DNA from: Stenotrophomonas maltophilia
GTDB lineage: Bacteria > Pseudomonadota > Gammaproteobacteria > Xanthomonadales > Xanthomonadaceae
Direction of reading: 5' to 3'
NCBI GenBank assembly: GCA_002363385.1
Contig: DEVL01000003.1
Location: forward strand, 505 to 64,504
DNA length: 64,000 nucleotides
Position numbers and translations under genes: made by a program. Below are positions 1-8,386 of this stretch, in pieces. The stretch's first letter is position 1, and every line of letters begins with the position of its first letter. Under the pieces are notes generated by a model that did no database searches, was not told the DNA's origin, and was given only the letters and a program-made list of their open reading frames with translations.

Positions 1-22
1 TCATCGCCAGGGTTTTTACCCC

Positions 23-52
23 AAAACCCCGCTGCTCACGCAGCGGGGTTTT
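23..52 (+). terminator. Rho-independent terminator of an upstream gene
   Basis: A 12-bp perfect stem (AAAACCCCGCTG with CAGCGGGGTTTT) closes on the loop CTCACG, with A's on one side and T's on the other, so it could work in either direction. It probably ends a plus-strand gene lying before the window. The strand is inferred. Confidence 0.8.
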
Positions 53-375
53 CCTTTTGTTCTTCGCTCAGCGGCTGGGAAATGCTTCCTTTTAAGGGCC
101 ATCAGCAGATCGCCTGGTCATACGAGGCGGCGGTGTAGTCCATGCGCAGCGCATCTGGATCTGGGGGTGTCTCCGCTTGGGTCTTCCGCGAGCGTAAGGG
201 CCCCTCGGCAAATGTCCCCCCGGCCGTCGCCGCAAGGCGGCGCCCGGAGGCGTCGCCGGCAAGGGTATCGTGGCCCAACGCCCGACCGATCCAGCCGCGC
301 CCCCCACGCGATCAGTCAACGCCTGCCGCGGTTCGGCCACGCTGTCTGCAACGGTGCGCAATCTATCTGGAATGG

Positions 376-438
376 TGTGACCGCATGGCACCCAGGCACC
401 GATGCCGCGCGTAGGCCGCGGGCGGGCATGCGGTCACA
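376..438. repeat. 12-bp perfect inverted repeat
   Basis: TGTGACCGCATG at 376-387 is exactly complementary to CATGCGGTCACA at 427-438, with 39 bases between. The enclosed bases are GC-rich and could fold further. It may be a structured RNA end or a binding site; no function is shown by the sequence. Confidence 0.55.
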
Positions 439-478
439 TCGGATTGATCAGTGCTGTCGCATCAGCTGCTGTGCGCCG

Positions 479-499
479 GCAGCGACGTAGCGTCGCTGC
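479..499. repeat. 9-bp perfect hairpin
   Basis: GCAGCGACG, loop TAG, CGTCGCTGC. There is no T-run beside it, so it is not a classical terminator. It lies on the downstream side of the chemotaxis receptor gene and might stabilise that mRNA end. Confidence 0.45.
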
Positions 500-665
500 A
501 ACGGCTCATGGACCAACGCACCGTCTGCCGTGCAGATGCCGTCGGGCTGGACTGTGGGGGCGTTCGCTACCGACCGGACTGCCGGGGCCTTGGGTGGCCA
601 GGCGGTCGAGACGATCGCCGCCTGGCGGCTGCAATCGCCGTAGCGTCTGCAGCTTGAATGTCAGA

Positions 666-2396
666 TCAGGCCAGCGCAGGCTGGCGCGCGGTCTCACCCC
701 GGTGGCGGAACACCGCCACCGCCTGGGTGAGGTCGGCCGCCTGCGCTTCCAGCAAGCGTGCGGCGGCACTGGCTTCCTCAACGAGCGCTGCGTTCTGCTG
801 GGTGGCATCGTCCATCTGTGCCACGGTCTGGTTGACCTGATCGATGCCCGCGGCCTGCTCCTGCGAGGCCGATGAAATCTCGGCCATGATGCCGCTGACG
901 CTGGCCACGCTGCTGACGATCTCGCCCATGGTCTGGCCGGCGTCCTGCACCAGGCGCGCGCCCTCGGCGACCTGCACCACGGAGGCATCGATCAGGTTCT
1001 TGATCTCCTTGGCCGCATCGGCCGAGCGCTGGGCGAGAATGCGCACCTCGCTGGCGACCACCGCAAAGCCGCGACCCTGCTCACCTGCGCGTGCGGCTTC
1101 CACGGCGGCGTTGAGGGCAAGAATATTGGTCTGGAAGGCGATGCCGTCGATCACGCGGGTGATGTCGCCGATTCGGCGTGATGCAGTCTGGATCCCATCC
1201 ATGGTCGTTACCACCTGGCTGACCACGTGGCTGCCGCGCGTGGCGACGTCGTGTGCACCGTGGGCCAGTGAGCTGGCCTGACGTGCATGTTCGGCATTCT
1301 GGCGCACCGTGGAGGTCAGCTCCTCCATCGAGGCCGCGGTCTCTTCCAGGTGCGCGGCCTGGCGCTCGGTACGCTCGGACAGATCATCGTTGCCACTGGC
1401 GATCTCACTGGCCGCCAGCGAGATGGAGCCGCTGCACTGCTTGATGCGCTCGACCATCGCGGTCAGCTGCTGCGCCGTTGCATTCGCGTCGCGCTGCATG
1501 GCCTCGAACGAGCCGTGGAAATCGCCCTGCATGCGTTGATCCAGATCCCCGTCGGCCAGCGCCGACAGCATCCGGCGGATCTCACCGACCGTGCCGCCCA
1601 CGCTGTCCAGCAGTTGGTTGATGCCGCCGGTCAGGCCATTGAGGAAGCTGGCGCCGCCATCGGTGGCCTGTAGACGGCGATCGAGATCGCCCTTGCTGGC
1701 GGCGTCGACGATGCCCGCCACCGCGTTCTCCAACAGCAGCTCATGGGTGCGGTCATGCCACTCCACCGCGAAGCCCTGCCGATGCCCCTGCGCATCGAAG
1801 ACCGGCGTCACCACCTGGGCGAAGTGCACCGGGCCGATCCGGACACGGCCATGGTGGGTGGCCATCAGGGTATTGAGGATGGCGCGGATGCGGTCCGGAT
1901 TGGCATGGAAGCGATGGATGCTGCTGCCGACCAGACGCTCGGCATCGAAGTCCGGAAAGGCCTCGCGCAGGCTGGCCTGCTGGTTGCGCAGCAGGGTCAC
2001 CACCGACTGGTTGACGTAGCGGATCACGTGATCGTTGTCGGCGATCATCATCGCGGTGCGCGAGACGTCCAGGGCCTGGCGGACCTGGCTGTCGTTCTGA
2101 TGGACGACGTCCGCGGCCTGGCGGCGCTGCGTGAGCTCGGCAACCGCCAAGATCGCGCGTTCTTCAGCGCGGGCCAGCGCCAACGCCTGTCGCCGGGTTC
2201 GCGTCGCCAGCACCCACAGCAGCGCCGCCCCCATCGCGAGCGGCAGCACGGACCATGGCTGTCGTTGCCAAACTGCGATGACCAACGAGACCAGCAACAG
2301 CGCACCTGCCGCGAGTAGATACACCGTATCGATGCGGAAGGCAGCGCGCAGCGCGTGGTCCGGCGGACGGGGCGGGGCATGGGAAATGGCGGACAT
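666..2396 (-). CDS. PAS-domain methyl-accepting chemotaxis protein
   Basis: A 576-residue chemoreceptor that should signal to CheW/CheA at the inner membrane. Two closely spaced membrane helices (about residues 24-43 and 48-63) leave almost no periplasmic part. They are followed by a PAS-like sensor region (about 100-230), two HAMP-like segments carrying GDLDRRL and GDLDQRM, and a long signalling coiled coil with the conserved tip (FQTNILALNAAVEAARAGE). Sensing is therefore probably cytoplasmic, as in Aer-type receptors, possibly redox or a small ligand. No CheR/CheB-binding pentapeptide is seen at the C-terminus. The start at 2396 was chosen because GGAG sits about eight bases before it; an in-frame upstream ATG at 2756 would add unlikely, low-complexity sequence. 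It stands alone, with no chemotaxis operon nearby. Confidence 0.9.
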   Translation of the reverse strand: MSAISHAPPRPPDHALRAAFRIDTVYLLAAGALLLVSLVIAVWQRQPWSVLPLAMGAALLWVLATRTRRQALALARAEERAILAVAELTQRRQAADVVHQNDSQVRQALDVSRTAMMIADNDHVIRYVNQSVVTLLRNQQASLREAFPDFDAERLVGSSIHRFHANPDRIRAILNTLMATHHGRVRIGPVHFAQVVTPVFDAQGHRQGFAVEWHDRTHELLLENAVAGIVDAASKGDLDRRLQATDGGASFLNGLTGGINQLLDSVGGTVGEIRRMLSALADGDLDQRMQGDFHGSFEAMQRDANATAQQLTAMVERIKQCSGSISLAASEIASGNDDLSERTERQAAHLEETAASMEELTSTVRQNAEHARQASSLAHGAHDVATRGSHVVSQVVTTMDGIQTASRRIGDITRVIDGIAFQTNILALNAAVEAARAGEQGRGFAVVASEVRILAQRSADAAKEIKNLIDASVVQVAEGARLVQDAGQTMGEIVSSVASVSGIMAEISSASQEQAAGIDQVNQTVAQMDDATQQNAALVEEASAAARLLEAQAADLTQAVAVFRHRGETARQPALA

Positions 2397-2824
2397 AGCG
2401 ACTCCAGGATCAGTAGAAAGCAGGGAATCCGTCGCGCGCAGACGCACAGGCGGATGCCACCCCAGACACCGGCAGTGCGGTGGGCGTGGCAGCGGAATGA
2501 GAGGGGTGTGGGCGCAGCCTCGGTGCGCGTGGATGCATGCGTGCCATGGCGGCAGGTGCCACCGGCACGGCGCGGCCCGGTGGGCAGTGGCGCGGCCAAT
2601 CCGACATTGCTTACGACCTTCCCTGGAAGCCCTGATGGATACGCGGCTTCGCAACGGCGGAGCAAGCGGCGGTGCAGACCGCGCATGCCGGGCTGCATCC
2701 TTGGTATCGGCCTGGAAACGGAAAAGTTGAGTGGCGTGACATATGCCGGTCAACACACGCTGCTACAGGGACACGCGCCGGACCGTCGCGATGTGGCGCC
2801 TGACGTGCGCCTACGTGAAGCGTG
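2397..2824. other. Intergenic region upstream of the chemoreceptor gene
   Basis: About 430 bases between two minus-strand genes. It must hold the promoter of the chemoreceptor gene, but I found no convincing sigma-28 (TAAA...GCCGATAA) or sigma-54 (TGGCAC...TTGC) element on the minus strand. The open frame running through it is not supported as coding. Confidence 0.5.
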
Positions 2825-3673
2825 TCATTCGGCGAGGAAGCGCCTGATTACCTCGCCCACCACGTCTGGATGTTCCATGTGCAGATGATGCGTACCCGGG
2901 AACACCGCCAGCCGCCCGTCACGCAGCAGACCGATGCGTTCGCTGCGCAACGGTTCGGGGTAATACGACTGCGCCGGTGTCGCGTAGATCACCTGGGTGG
3001 GGCACTCGATCGCCGCCAGCAGGTCGTCGATCTGCGCTTCACTCAGGCGCATCGCGGTCGGCAGCATCAGGCGCTGATCGCTGCACCAGCTGTAACCGCC
3101 TTCAACAGATTTGACGCCGCGCTCGACCAGCAGACGCGCGCACGGCTCGCTGAGTTGGTTGGCCATCATGCGGGCGCGGATCGGTGCGGCCAGATCGGGA
3201 AACACCCGCAGCTTGCGGGTGGACAGCGCACGTGCGGCGCGCACGTGTTCGCGCAGGCGCTGCGCGGTCTCATTCTCCGGACCACGCAGGCCGCCGAGTG
3301 CCTCGATCGCGATCAGGCGCTCTACCCGTTCCGGTGCCGCCGCTGCGGTGAGGCTGGCGATGCCGGCGCCCATCGAATGTCCGAGCAGCACGAAGCGGTC
3401 CCAGCCCAGCGCATCGGCGACATCGAGCACGTGGCAGATCGCACCGGGCGTGTTGTATTGCGTGCCCGGTGGCAGGTGCGCGCTGTGACCGTGGCCGGGC
3501 AGATCGATCGCCACCAGCTCCAGCTCCGGCAGCTGCGGCGCCAGCGGCACGAAGCTGGCGGCGTTGTCGAGCCAGCCGTGCAGCGCCAGGACACGCGTGC
3601 CACCGATCTCAGCCGACCGCAGGCCGGCCACGGCGGTGCCGGCGACCGACAGCGAGAACGGCTGCAGCGTCAT
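2825..3673 (-). CDS. Alpha/beta hydrolase
   Basis: A 282-residue alpha/beta-hydrolase-fold protein, presumably a cytoplasmic esterase or related hydrolase; the substrate is unknown. Visible motifs are the oxyanion region LALHGWLDN, the nucleophile elbow GHSMGAG with catalytic Ser, and a C-terminal His in FPGTHHLHMEHP. The start ATG at 3673 overlaps the hemH stop by four bases (ATGA), so the two genes are translationally coupled and share a transcript. Hydrolases of this type often sit beside hemH in xanthomonads, but nothing ties the activity to haem synthesis. A longer frame exists upstream but would read through hemH in another frame. Confidence 0.85.
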   Translation of the reverse strand: MTLQPFSLSVAGTAVAGLRSAEIGGTRVLALHGWLDNAASFVPLAPQLPELELVAIDLPGHGHSAHLPPGTQYNTPGAICHVLDVADALGWDRFVLLGHSMGAGIASLTAAAAPERVERLIAIEALGGLRGPENETAQRLREHVRAARALSTRKLRVFPDLAAPIRARMMANQLSEPCARLLVERGVKSVEGGYSWCSDQRLMLPTAMRLSEAQIDDLLAAIECPTQVIYATPAQSYYPEPLRSERIGLLRDGRLAVFPGTHHLHMEHPDVVGEVIRRFLAE

Positions 3674-4632
3674 GCCAGCGCCGCGATGCTCAGCCGCGAC
3701 AGCGCCAGTGCATGCGCCTGCGCGTCGTTGAGGCAGGGGATATAGCGCATCGTGGCGCCGCGCTCGGCCACGGTTTCGGTAAAGCCCATCGCCACTTCTT
3801 CGAGCGTTTCCAGGCAGTCGGTGGCAAAGCCGGGGCAGACCACGTCCATGCTGCGCACGCCGTTTTCGGCCATCGCCCACAGGGTGGGTTCGGCGTAGGG
3901 CTGGAGCCATTTCTCACGGCCGAAACGGGATTGGTAGGTCAGCTGCCAGGCGTCGTCGGCCAGCTCCAGCGCTTGGGCGATCGCGTGTGCGCTGGCTTCG
4001 CAGCGCTGCGGATACGGATCGCCAGCATCGGCCAGGCGCTGCGGAATGCCGTGGAAGGAGAACACCAGCTTCTCGCCACGGCCGTGCTGCTCCCACCACT
4101 GGCGGATGCTGCCGGCGACGGCGGCAACCCAGTCCGGATCGACCGCGTAATCGCGCACCAGGGTGACGGTGACCCCGGGGTGTCTGGGCTGCCATTCGCG
4201 CACCTGATCCTCGATCGAGGCGGTGGTGGTGGTCGAATACTGCGGATACAGCGGTAGCACCACGATCCGTTTCATCCCCTCGGCGGCCAGCCGGTCCAGC
4301 TCGGCCGGCAGCGCGGGAGTGCCGTAGCGCATCGCATGGCGCACCCGCAGATCGGGCATCAGGCCCTGCATGGCCTCGGCCAGGCGCCGCGTGTAGACCA
4401 TCAGTGGTGAGCCGTCCGGCAGCCAGACCTGGGCGTACTTGGCGGCCGAACGACCGCTGCGCAGTGGCAGGATCAGCCCGTAGAGCAAGGGTTTCCAGAA
4501 CAGCGGCGGAATCGCGACCACGCGCGGATCGCTGAGGAATTCAGCCAGGTAGCGACGCACCGCCGGGGCGGTTGGCGTCTCGGGCGTGCCTAGATTGACC
4601 GCCAGCACGGCGGTGTCGGGTGCGTCGAGCAT
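3670..4632 (-). CDS. hemH: Ferrochelatase
   Basis: Inserts Fe2+ into protoporphyrin IX, the last step of haem synthesis. The 320-residue length matches the bacterial family. Conserved features are the N-terminal VNLGTPE motif, LPLYPQYS, the catalytic-His motif FSFHGIPQR, and the C-terminal CPGFATDCLETLEE motif with the metal-handling Glu. The start at 4632 (MLDAPD) is preferred over an ATG 29 codons upstream because family similarity begins here; the ribosome site is weak. The gene is first in a two-gene unit with the alpha/beta hydrolase and is divergent from the SYLF protein gene, sharing a ~170-base promoter region. Confidence 0.95.
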   Translation of the reverse strand: MLDAPDTAVLAVNLGTPETPTAPAVRRYLAEFLSDPRVVAIPPLFWKPLLYGLILPLRSGRSAAKYAQVWLPDGSPLMVYTRRLAEAMQGLMPDLRVRHAMRYGTPALPAELDRLAAEGMKRIVVLPLYPQYSTTTTASIEDQVREWQPRHPGVTVTLVRDYAVDPDWVAAVAGSIRQWWEQHGRGEKLVFSFHGIPQRLADAGDPYPQRCEASAHAIAQALELADDAWQLTYQSRFGREKWLQPYAEPTLWAMAENGVRSMDVVCPGFATDCLETLEEVAMGFTETVAERGATMRYIPCLNDAQAHALALSRLSIAALA

Positions 4633-4798
4633 GGGGGCATTCTCGCAGGTCTGCGCGATCGGCGGGATGGATTTGGACGATGAACGCGATCCAGCATGCA
4701 TATCGATGGCCCGGATCACTCATTGCGGATTCATCGCAAGCCTTCTAACGTCGGGCAGTTGCTTTATCTTTGTCTACGTAGACCTTCTGGAGCCCACC

Positions 4799-5695
4799 AT
4801 GCGCCGTCTCAGCCTTGTACTGCTGATCTCCGCCAGCCTGCTGTCGACCCAGGCGATGGCCGGGCCACAGGAGGATCAGCGCGCCCGCAACGCGGTGCGC
4901 GTCCTGAACGAAATCCAGGATATCCCCGAGCAGGGCATTCCGGACAAGCTGCTCGACGAAGGCCGCGCAGTCATCGTGATTCCCGACACGATCAAGGCCG
5001 GTCTGGTGATCGGTGGCCGTCGCGGCCATGGCCTGATGTCGGTCAAGAACCCCGATGGCAGCTGGTCCAACCCGGTGTTCGTAAAGCTCACCGGCGGCAG
5101 CATCGGCTTCCAGGCCGGTGTGCAGTCCTCCGATGTGGTGCTGGTGTTCCGCAACGACCGCAGCCTGGACAATCTCGTCAACGGCAAGTTCACCCTGGGC
5201 GCCGATGCCGGCGTCGCCGCGGGTCCGGTCGGCCGCAACGCCGCCGCCGCCACCGATGGCCAGCTGAAGGCCGAAATCTGGTCCTGGTCGCGCGCCCGCG
5301 GCCTGTTCGCCGGTGTCGCGCTGGATGGCGCGGTGCTGCAGATCGACGATGCCGCCAACCTGGACGCTTACGGCAGCAACACCACGCCGCGCATGGTCTT
5401 TGAAGGCCGTGTCGGCGAGCCGCCGTCGGCGGACGTGGTCGCCTTCCGGGATCGCCTGGAAGAAGCCACCTATACGGCCCGGGAGAAGCGCGGCACCGCG
5501 GGAAATGCCCCAGCGCCGGCCGCTGCGCCGCGCGCCGCCGTTGTGCCGGTTCACCCTGAACAGGCACCGGCCCCGGCTGCCGCTGGCGCGACCACCGCCC
5601 CGCTGCAGTCCGTGCCGGCGCAACCGGCACCACAGCAGGGCTTCCAGCCGGTCGGCGACGGTGAAGTCCGTACCGAATCGCTGGACGGCAACTGA
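4799..5695 (+). CDS. Secreted SYLF (Ysc84/DUF500) domain protein
   Basis: A 298-residue protein with a Sec signal peptide (MRRLSLVLL...TQAMA, cleavage near residue 21). A SYLF lipid-binding domain follows over about residues 30-215, recognisable from AVIVIPDTIKAGLVIGG, GGSIGFQAGVQSSDVVLVF and the later SWSRARGLFAGVALDGA. The last ~80 residues are Pro/Ala-rich and probably disordered. Bacterial SYLF proteins are periplasmic or envelope lipid-binding proteins whose exact role is poorly defined. The start has GGAG nine bases upstream. It is a single gene divergent from hemH; tatABC follows after ~75 bases, so co-transcription is possible but not shown. Confidence 0.9.
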   Translation: MRRLSLVLLISASLLSTQAMAGPQEDQRARNAVRVLNEIQDIPEQGIPDKLLDEGRAVIVIPDTIKAGLVIGGRRGHGLMSVKNPDGSWSNPVFVKLTGGSIGFQAGVQSSDVVLVFRNDRSLDNLVNGKFTLGADAGVAAGPVGRNAAAATDGQLKAEIWSWSRARGLFAGVALDGAVLQIDDAANLDAYGSNTTPRMVFEGRVGEPPSADVVAFRDRLEEATYTAREKRGTAGNAPAPAAAPRAAVVPVHPEQAPAPAAAGATTAPLQSVPAQPAPQQGFQPVGDGEVRTESLDGN

Positions 5696-5770
5696 CTTTT
5701 GTCACGCGCGCCGGCTTACCGCCGGTGCGCTATGCTCAACCGTCTGATCACTACGTAACGCGAGCGGCTC

Positions 5771-5998
5771 ATGGGCAGTTTCAGCATCTGGCATTGGTTG
5801 GTCGTGCTGGTCATCGTTCTGCTGGTGTTCGGCACCAAGAAACTGACCAGCGGCGCCAAGGACCTTGGCAGCGCCGTCAAGGAATTCAAGAAGGGCATGC
5901 GCGACGAGGACAAGCCGAACGCGCAGCTCAGCGACAGCTCGCGTCCGCAGGACTCGACGACGACGTCGCAGACCGAGCACGACCGCGACCCGCGCTGA
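5771..5998 (+). CDS. tatA: Sec-independent translocase subunit TatA
   Basis: A 75-residue pore-forming subunit of the twin-arginine system, which exports folded proteins. It shows the family layout: one N-terminal membrane helix (about residues 6-21), the FGTKKL hinge, an amphipathic helix (SGAKDLGSAVKEFKKG) and a short polar tail. A -10-like TATGCT lies at 5731-5736. It is first in the tatABC operon, with 15 bases to tatB. Confidence 0.95.
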   Translation: MGSFSIWHWLVVLVIVLLVFGTKKLTSGAKDLGSAVKEFKKGMRDEDKPNAQLSDSSRPQDSTTTSQTEHDRDPR

Positions 5999-6013
5999 TC
6001 CGGGCGGCTTGGC

Positions 6014-6559
6014 GTGTTCGATATCGGTTTCAGTGAACTGCTGGTCATCGCGGTGGTGGCCTTGGTCGTCCTCGGCCCCGAGCGGCTGCCCAAGGCAGCC
6101 CGTTTCGCCGGGCTGTGGGTGCGCCGCGCGCGCAACCAGTGGGATTCGGTGAAGCAGGAGCTCGAACGCGAGCTGCACGCCGAAGAGATCAAGCGGCAGT
6201 TCGACGATGTGAAGACCTCGATGCGCGATACCGAGTCGCAGCTGCGCGCCAGTGGCGAAGCGGTGCGCCGCGAGGCCGAGCAGATGCGCCAGGACGTGGC
6301 GCAGCATGGCGATGGCATTGCGGCTGCCGCTGCGGAGGACGAACCGGTGATGACCGGCCCCGCACCGGGTTCCCCGGCCAGCGTGGCCCAGCATGTGGTG
6401 GCCCCCGAGGCGGTCGAGCCGCCGCGTGATGCGATGGCACCGCCGGGCATCGATGGCAGCGCGCCGCGTGCGGACGTGCCGACGGCCCCGCCAGCGTCAA
6501 CGGACACCGCGCCACCGACGCCTGCGCCCACGCTGCCGAACCAAGAGGCACCGCGATGA
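6014..6559 (+). CDS. tatB: Sec-independent translocase subunit TatB
   Basis: A 181-residue TatB, which forms the twin-arginine signal receptor with TatC. The N-terminal helix and hinge read MFDIGFSELLVIAVVALVVL then GPERLP, the TatB signature with Glu8. A long charged amphipathic helix follows to about residue 100, then a Pro/Ala-rich tail with no conserved motif. The start codon is GTG. The gene overlaps tatC by four bases (ATGA), which gives translational coupling. Confidence 0.95.
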   Translation: MFDIGFSELLVIAVVALVVLGPERLPKAARFAGLWVRRARNQWDSVKQELERELHAEEIKRQFDDVKTSMRDTESQLRASGEAVRREAEQMRQDVAQHGDGIAAAAAEDEPVMTGPAPGSPASVAQHVVAPEAVEPPRDAMAPPGIDGSAPRADVPTAPPASTDTAPPTPAPTLPNQEAPR

Positions 6560-7305
6560 GCGAGCATGAAAGCAGCGAGAGTTCGCTGGTCGAACACCTG
6601 ATCGAACTGCGTGCGCGCTTGGTGCGCGCATTAATCGGGCTGGGCGTGGTGCTGCTGGGCCTGATGCCGTTCTCGCGGCAGATCTACACGATGATCGCCG
6701 AACCGCTGATCTCGCAGCTCCCCAACGGGCAGACGATGATCGCGACCAACCCGGCCGGCGCCTTCTTCGCGCCGTTGAAACTGACGTTCTTCGTGGCGGT
6801 GTTCATCGCCGTGCCGTGGCTGCTGTTCCAGCTGTGGTCGTTCGTCGCGCCGGGCCTGTATGCCCGTGAAAAACGCCTGGCGGTGCCATTGCTGGCCTCG
6901 TCGGTGCTGCTGTTCTATCTGGGCTGCGCGTTCGCGTATTTCCTGGTGTTGCCGGCGGTGTTCCACTTCCTGACCACCTTCCGCCCGGAGGTGATTGCGA
7001 TCACGCCGGATGCGACCGCTTACCTGGATTTCGTGCTGGCGATCTTCTTCGCCTTCGGCACCAGCTTCGAGCTGCCGGTGGCGATGGTGATCCTGGTGCT
7101 GCTGGGCTGGATCACGCCGCAGCAGTTCAAGGAAGGTCGCGGCTACGCGATCGTCGGCATCTTCGTGTTGGCCGCGGTACTGACGCCGCCGGACGTGGTC
7201 TCGCAGCTGATGCTGGCCATTCCAATGTGCCTGCTCTACGAGCTGGGCATCCACGCCGCGCGCTGGCTGGTGCCGCGCCCGGGTGGGAAAGAGCAGCCGG
7301 AGTAA
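6556..7305 (+). CDS. tatC: Sec-independent translocase subunit TatC
   Basis: A 249-residue polytopic receptor for twin-arginine signal peptides. It has six predicted membrane helices, the N-terminal LVEHLIELRARL motif typical of TatC, and the conserved PGLYAREKR loop after the second helix. The start overlaps the tatB stop. The operon ends in a strong hairpin immediately downstream. Confidence 0.97.
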   Translation: MSEHESSESSLVEHLIELRARLVRALIGLGVVLLGLMPFSRQIYTMIAEPLISQLPNGQTMIATNPAGAFFAPLKLTFFVAVFIAVPWLLFQLWSFVAPGLYAREKRLAVPLLASSVLLFYLGCAFAYFLVLPAVFHFLTTFRPEVIAITPDATAYLDFVLAIFFAFGTSFELPVAMVILVLLGWITPQQFKEGRGYAIVGIFVLAAVLTPPDVVSQLMLAIPMCLLYELGIHAARWLVPRPGGKEQPE

Positions 7306-7313
7306 GGCACAAA

Positions 7314-7343
7314 AAAAAACCCCGGCCTAGGCCGGGGTTTTTT
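7314..7343. terminator. Bidirectional terminator between convergent genes
   Basis: A perfect palindrome AAAAAACCCCGGCC/TAGGCC... with six A's before and six T's after the GC stem (CCCCGGCCTAGGCCGGGG at 7320-7337). It ends tatABC on the plus strand and the membrane-protein gene on the minus strand, which stops at 7351. Confidence 0.92.
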
Positions 7344-7350
7344 GTGTGGA

Positions 7351-8250
7351 TCAGGCCGCGAACACGTTGTTCGGGCCCGGCATCGGCGGCGGAGTCTGCG
7401 GACCCTGCTGGCCGAACATCTGCTTCCACGCCGTGTAGATGGCACCGGCGAAGACCGGCATCACCACGCCCATCAGCAGCAGCTGCGCCACGAACAGCGC
7501 GAGCATCGTGCCGCCGATCAACTGCGCGATCAGCGCGACCAGCATCACGCCGAAGTAGATCGCAAACACTGCCACGAAGGCGAGCAGGAAGAACACCAGC
7601 ATCGCCAGCACGTTGTGCAGGCAGGCGCGCAGGCTCAGGCGCATCGCCTGCAGGCCGTTGCGGTGCTCGAACATTACCTGCGGCGGCAGGGTGAACAGCG
7701 CCAGCGCCATCGCCAGGAAGGTCACCACCACCAGCGCCAGCCACAGCAGGATGCGCATCGCCGGCAGGCTCGCCATCAACTCTTCGATCTGCGCCGGGTC
7801 CGGCTGCGCGCCGGACTGGCTGATCGCATTGAGCTGCACCATCACCTCGCTCAGGTGCTGCAGGCCGCTGCTGCCGATCAACACCAGCAACAGCACGCCC
7901 AGGAACAGGCCGGCCACCAACTGCGGCAGCAGCGAGGCGAGCAGGTTCAACGCGCGGCCTTCATGCAGGCCCTGCAGCAGGTGCGACGGCTGCGCCACGC
8001 GGCCCTGGTCGACTTCGCGCACGGCCCAGACCAGGCCGCCGAAGAACAGCGGGCCGGCCAGTGCCATCAACAGCTGCGCCAGCGTGCTCAGCGCCGGGCT
8101 GACCATCGCCAGCGACATCACCAGCAACGCGGCCACGGCCCAGATCACGCCGAGCAGCCCCAGCGCCAGCGGCGCCTTGCGCAGCAGGGTGAAACCCGAC
8201 ACCAGCCATTCCGCGCCGGCGGAGGCCGGCAGCTTGCGAATCTCGCTCAT
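7351..8250 (-). CDS. Multipass membrane protein, BPSS1780-like
   Basis: A 299-residue inner-membrane protein with about six hydrophobic segments, a soluble stretch near residues 130-165 and a Pro/Gln-rich C-terminal tail (QQGPQTPPPMPGP). The overall pattern, including ALFTLPPQVMFEH and ACLHNVLAM, resembles the BPSS1780 family of uncharacterised proteobacterial membrane proteins. No catalytic or transport motif is visible. The start at 8250 has a modest GGA ribosome site; the longer upstream frame overlaps the amidotransferase gene and is not credible. Function unknown. Confidence 0.75.
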   Translation of the reverse strand: MSEIRKLPASAGAEWLVSGFTLLRKAPLALGLLGVIWAVAALLVMSLAMVSPALSTLAQLLMALAGPLFFGGLVWAVREVDQGRVAQPSHLLQGLHEGRALNLLASLLPQLVAGLFLGVLLLVLIGSSGLQHLSEVMVQLNAISQSGAQPDPAQIEELMASLPAMRILLWLALVVVTFLAMALALFTLPPQVMFEHRNGLQAMRLSLRACLHNVLAMLVFFLLAFVAVFAIYFGVMLVALIAQLIGGTMLALFVAQLLLMGVVMPVFAGAIYTAWKQMFGQQGPQTPPPMPGPNNVFAA

Positions 8251-8386
8251 AACATTCCGGGACAGGGGAGGAGGCGCGAACGCCCGATTGCGGTCGATTA
8301 TCCCTGTTTTCCCGGCGCGTGACCTGAAGGCCGCCCTGCACGGCGCGGACGCTGCGTTGCGCCCGGATGATGTCCCCGCGCCGGCC

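Larger units (their letters stand above)
53..665. other. Intergenic region without a convincing gene
   Basis: About 600 bases downstream of the minus-strand chemotaxis receptor gene. The short open frames here are arginine- and proline-rich, overlap one another in several frames and lack ribosome binding sites, so I treat them as GC-driven noise. The only structures I can point to are the inverted repeats at 376-438 and 479-499. Confidence 0.6.

Noticed and set aside
376..438. TGTGA/TCACA at the ends of an inverted repeat, as a CRP/Clp-type binding site
   Set aside because: The two half-sites are far too distant for a CRP-like dimer.
2397..2756. N-terminal extension of the chemoreceptor from an ATG at 2756
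   Set aside because: The added 120 residues are low-complexity and Arg/Pro/His-rich; a proper ribosome site lies before the ATG at 2396.
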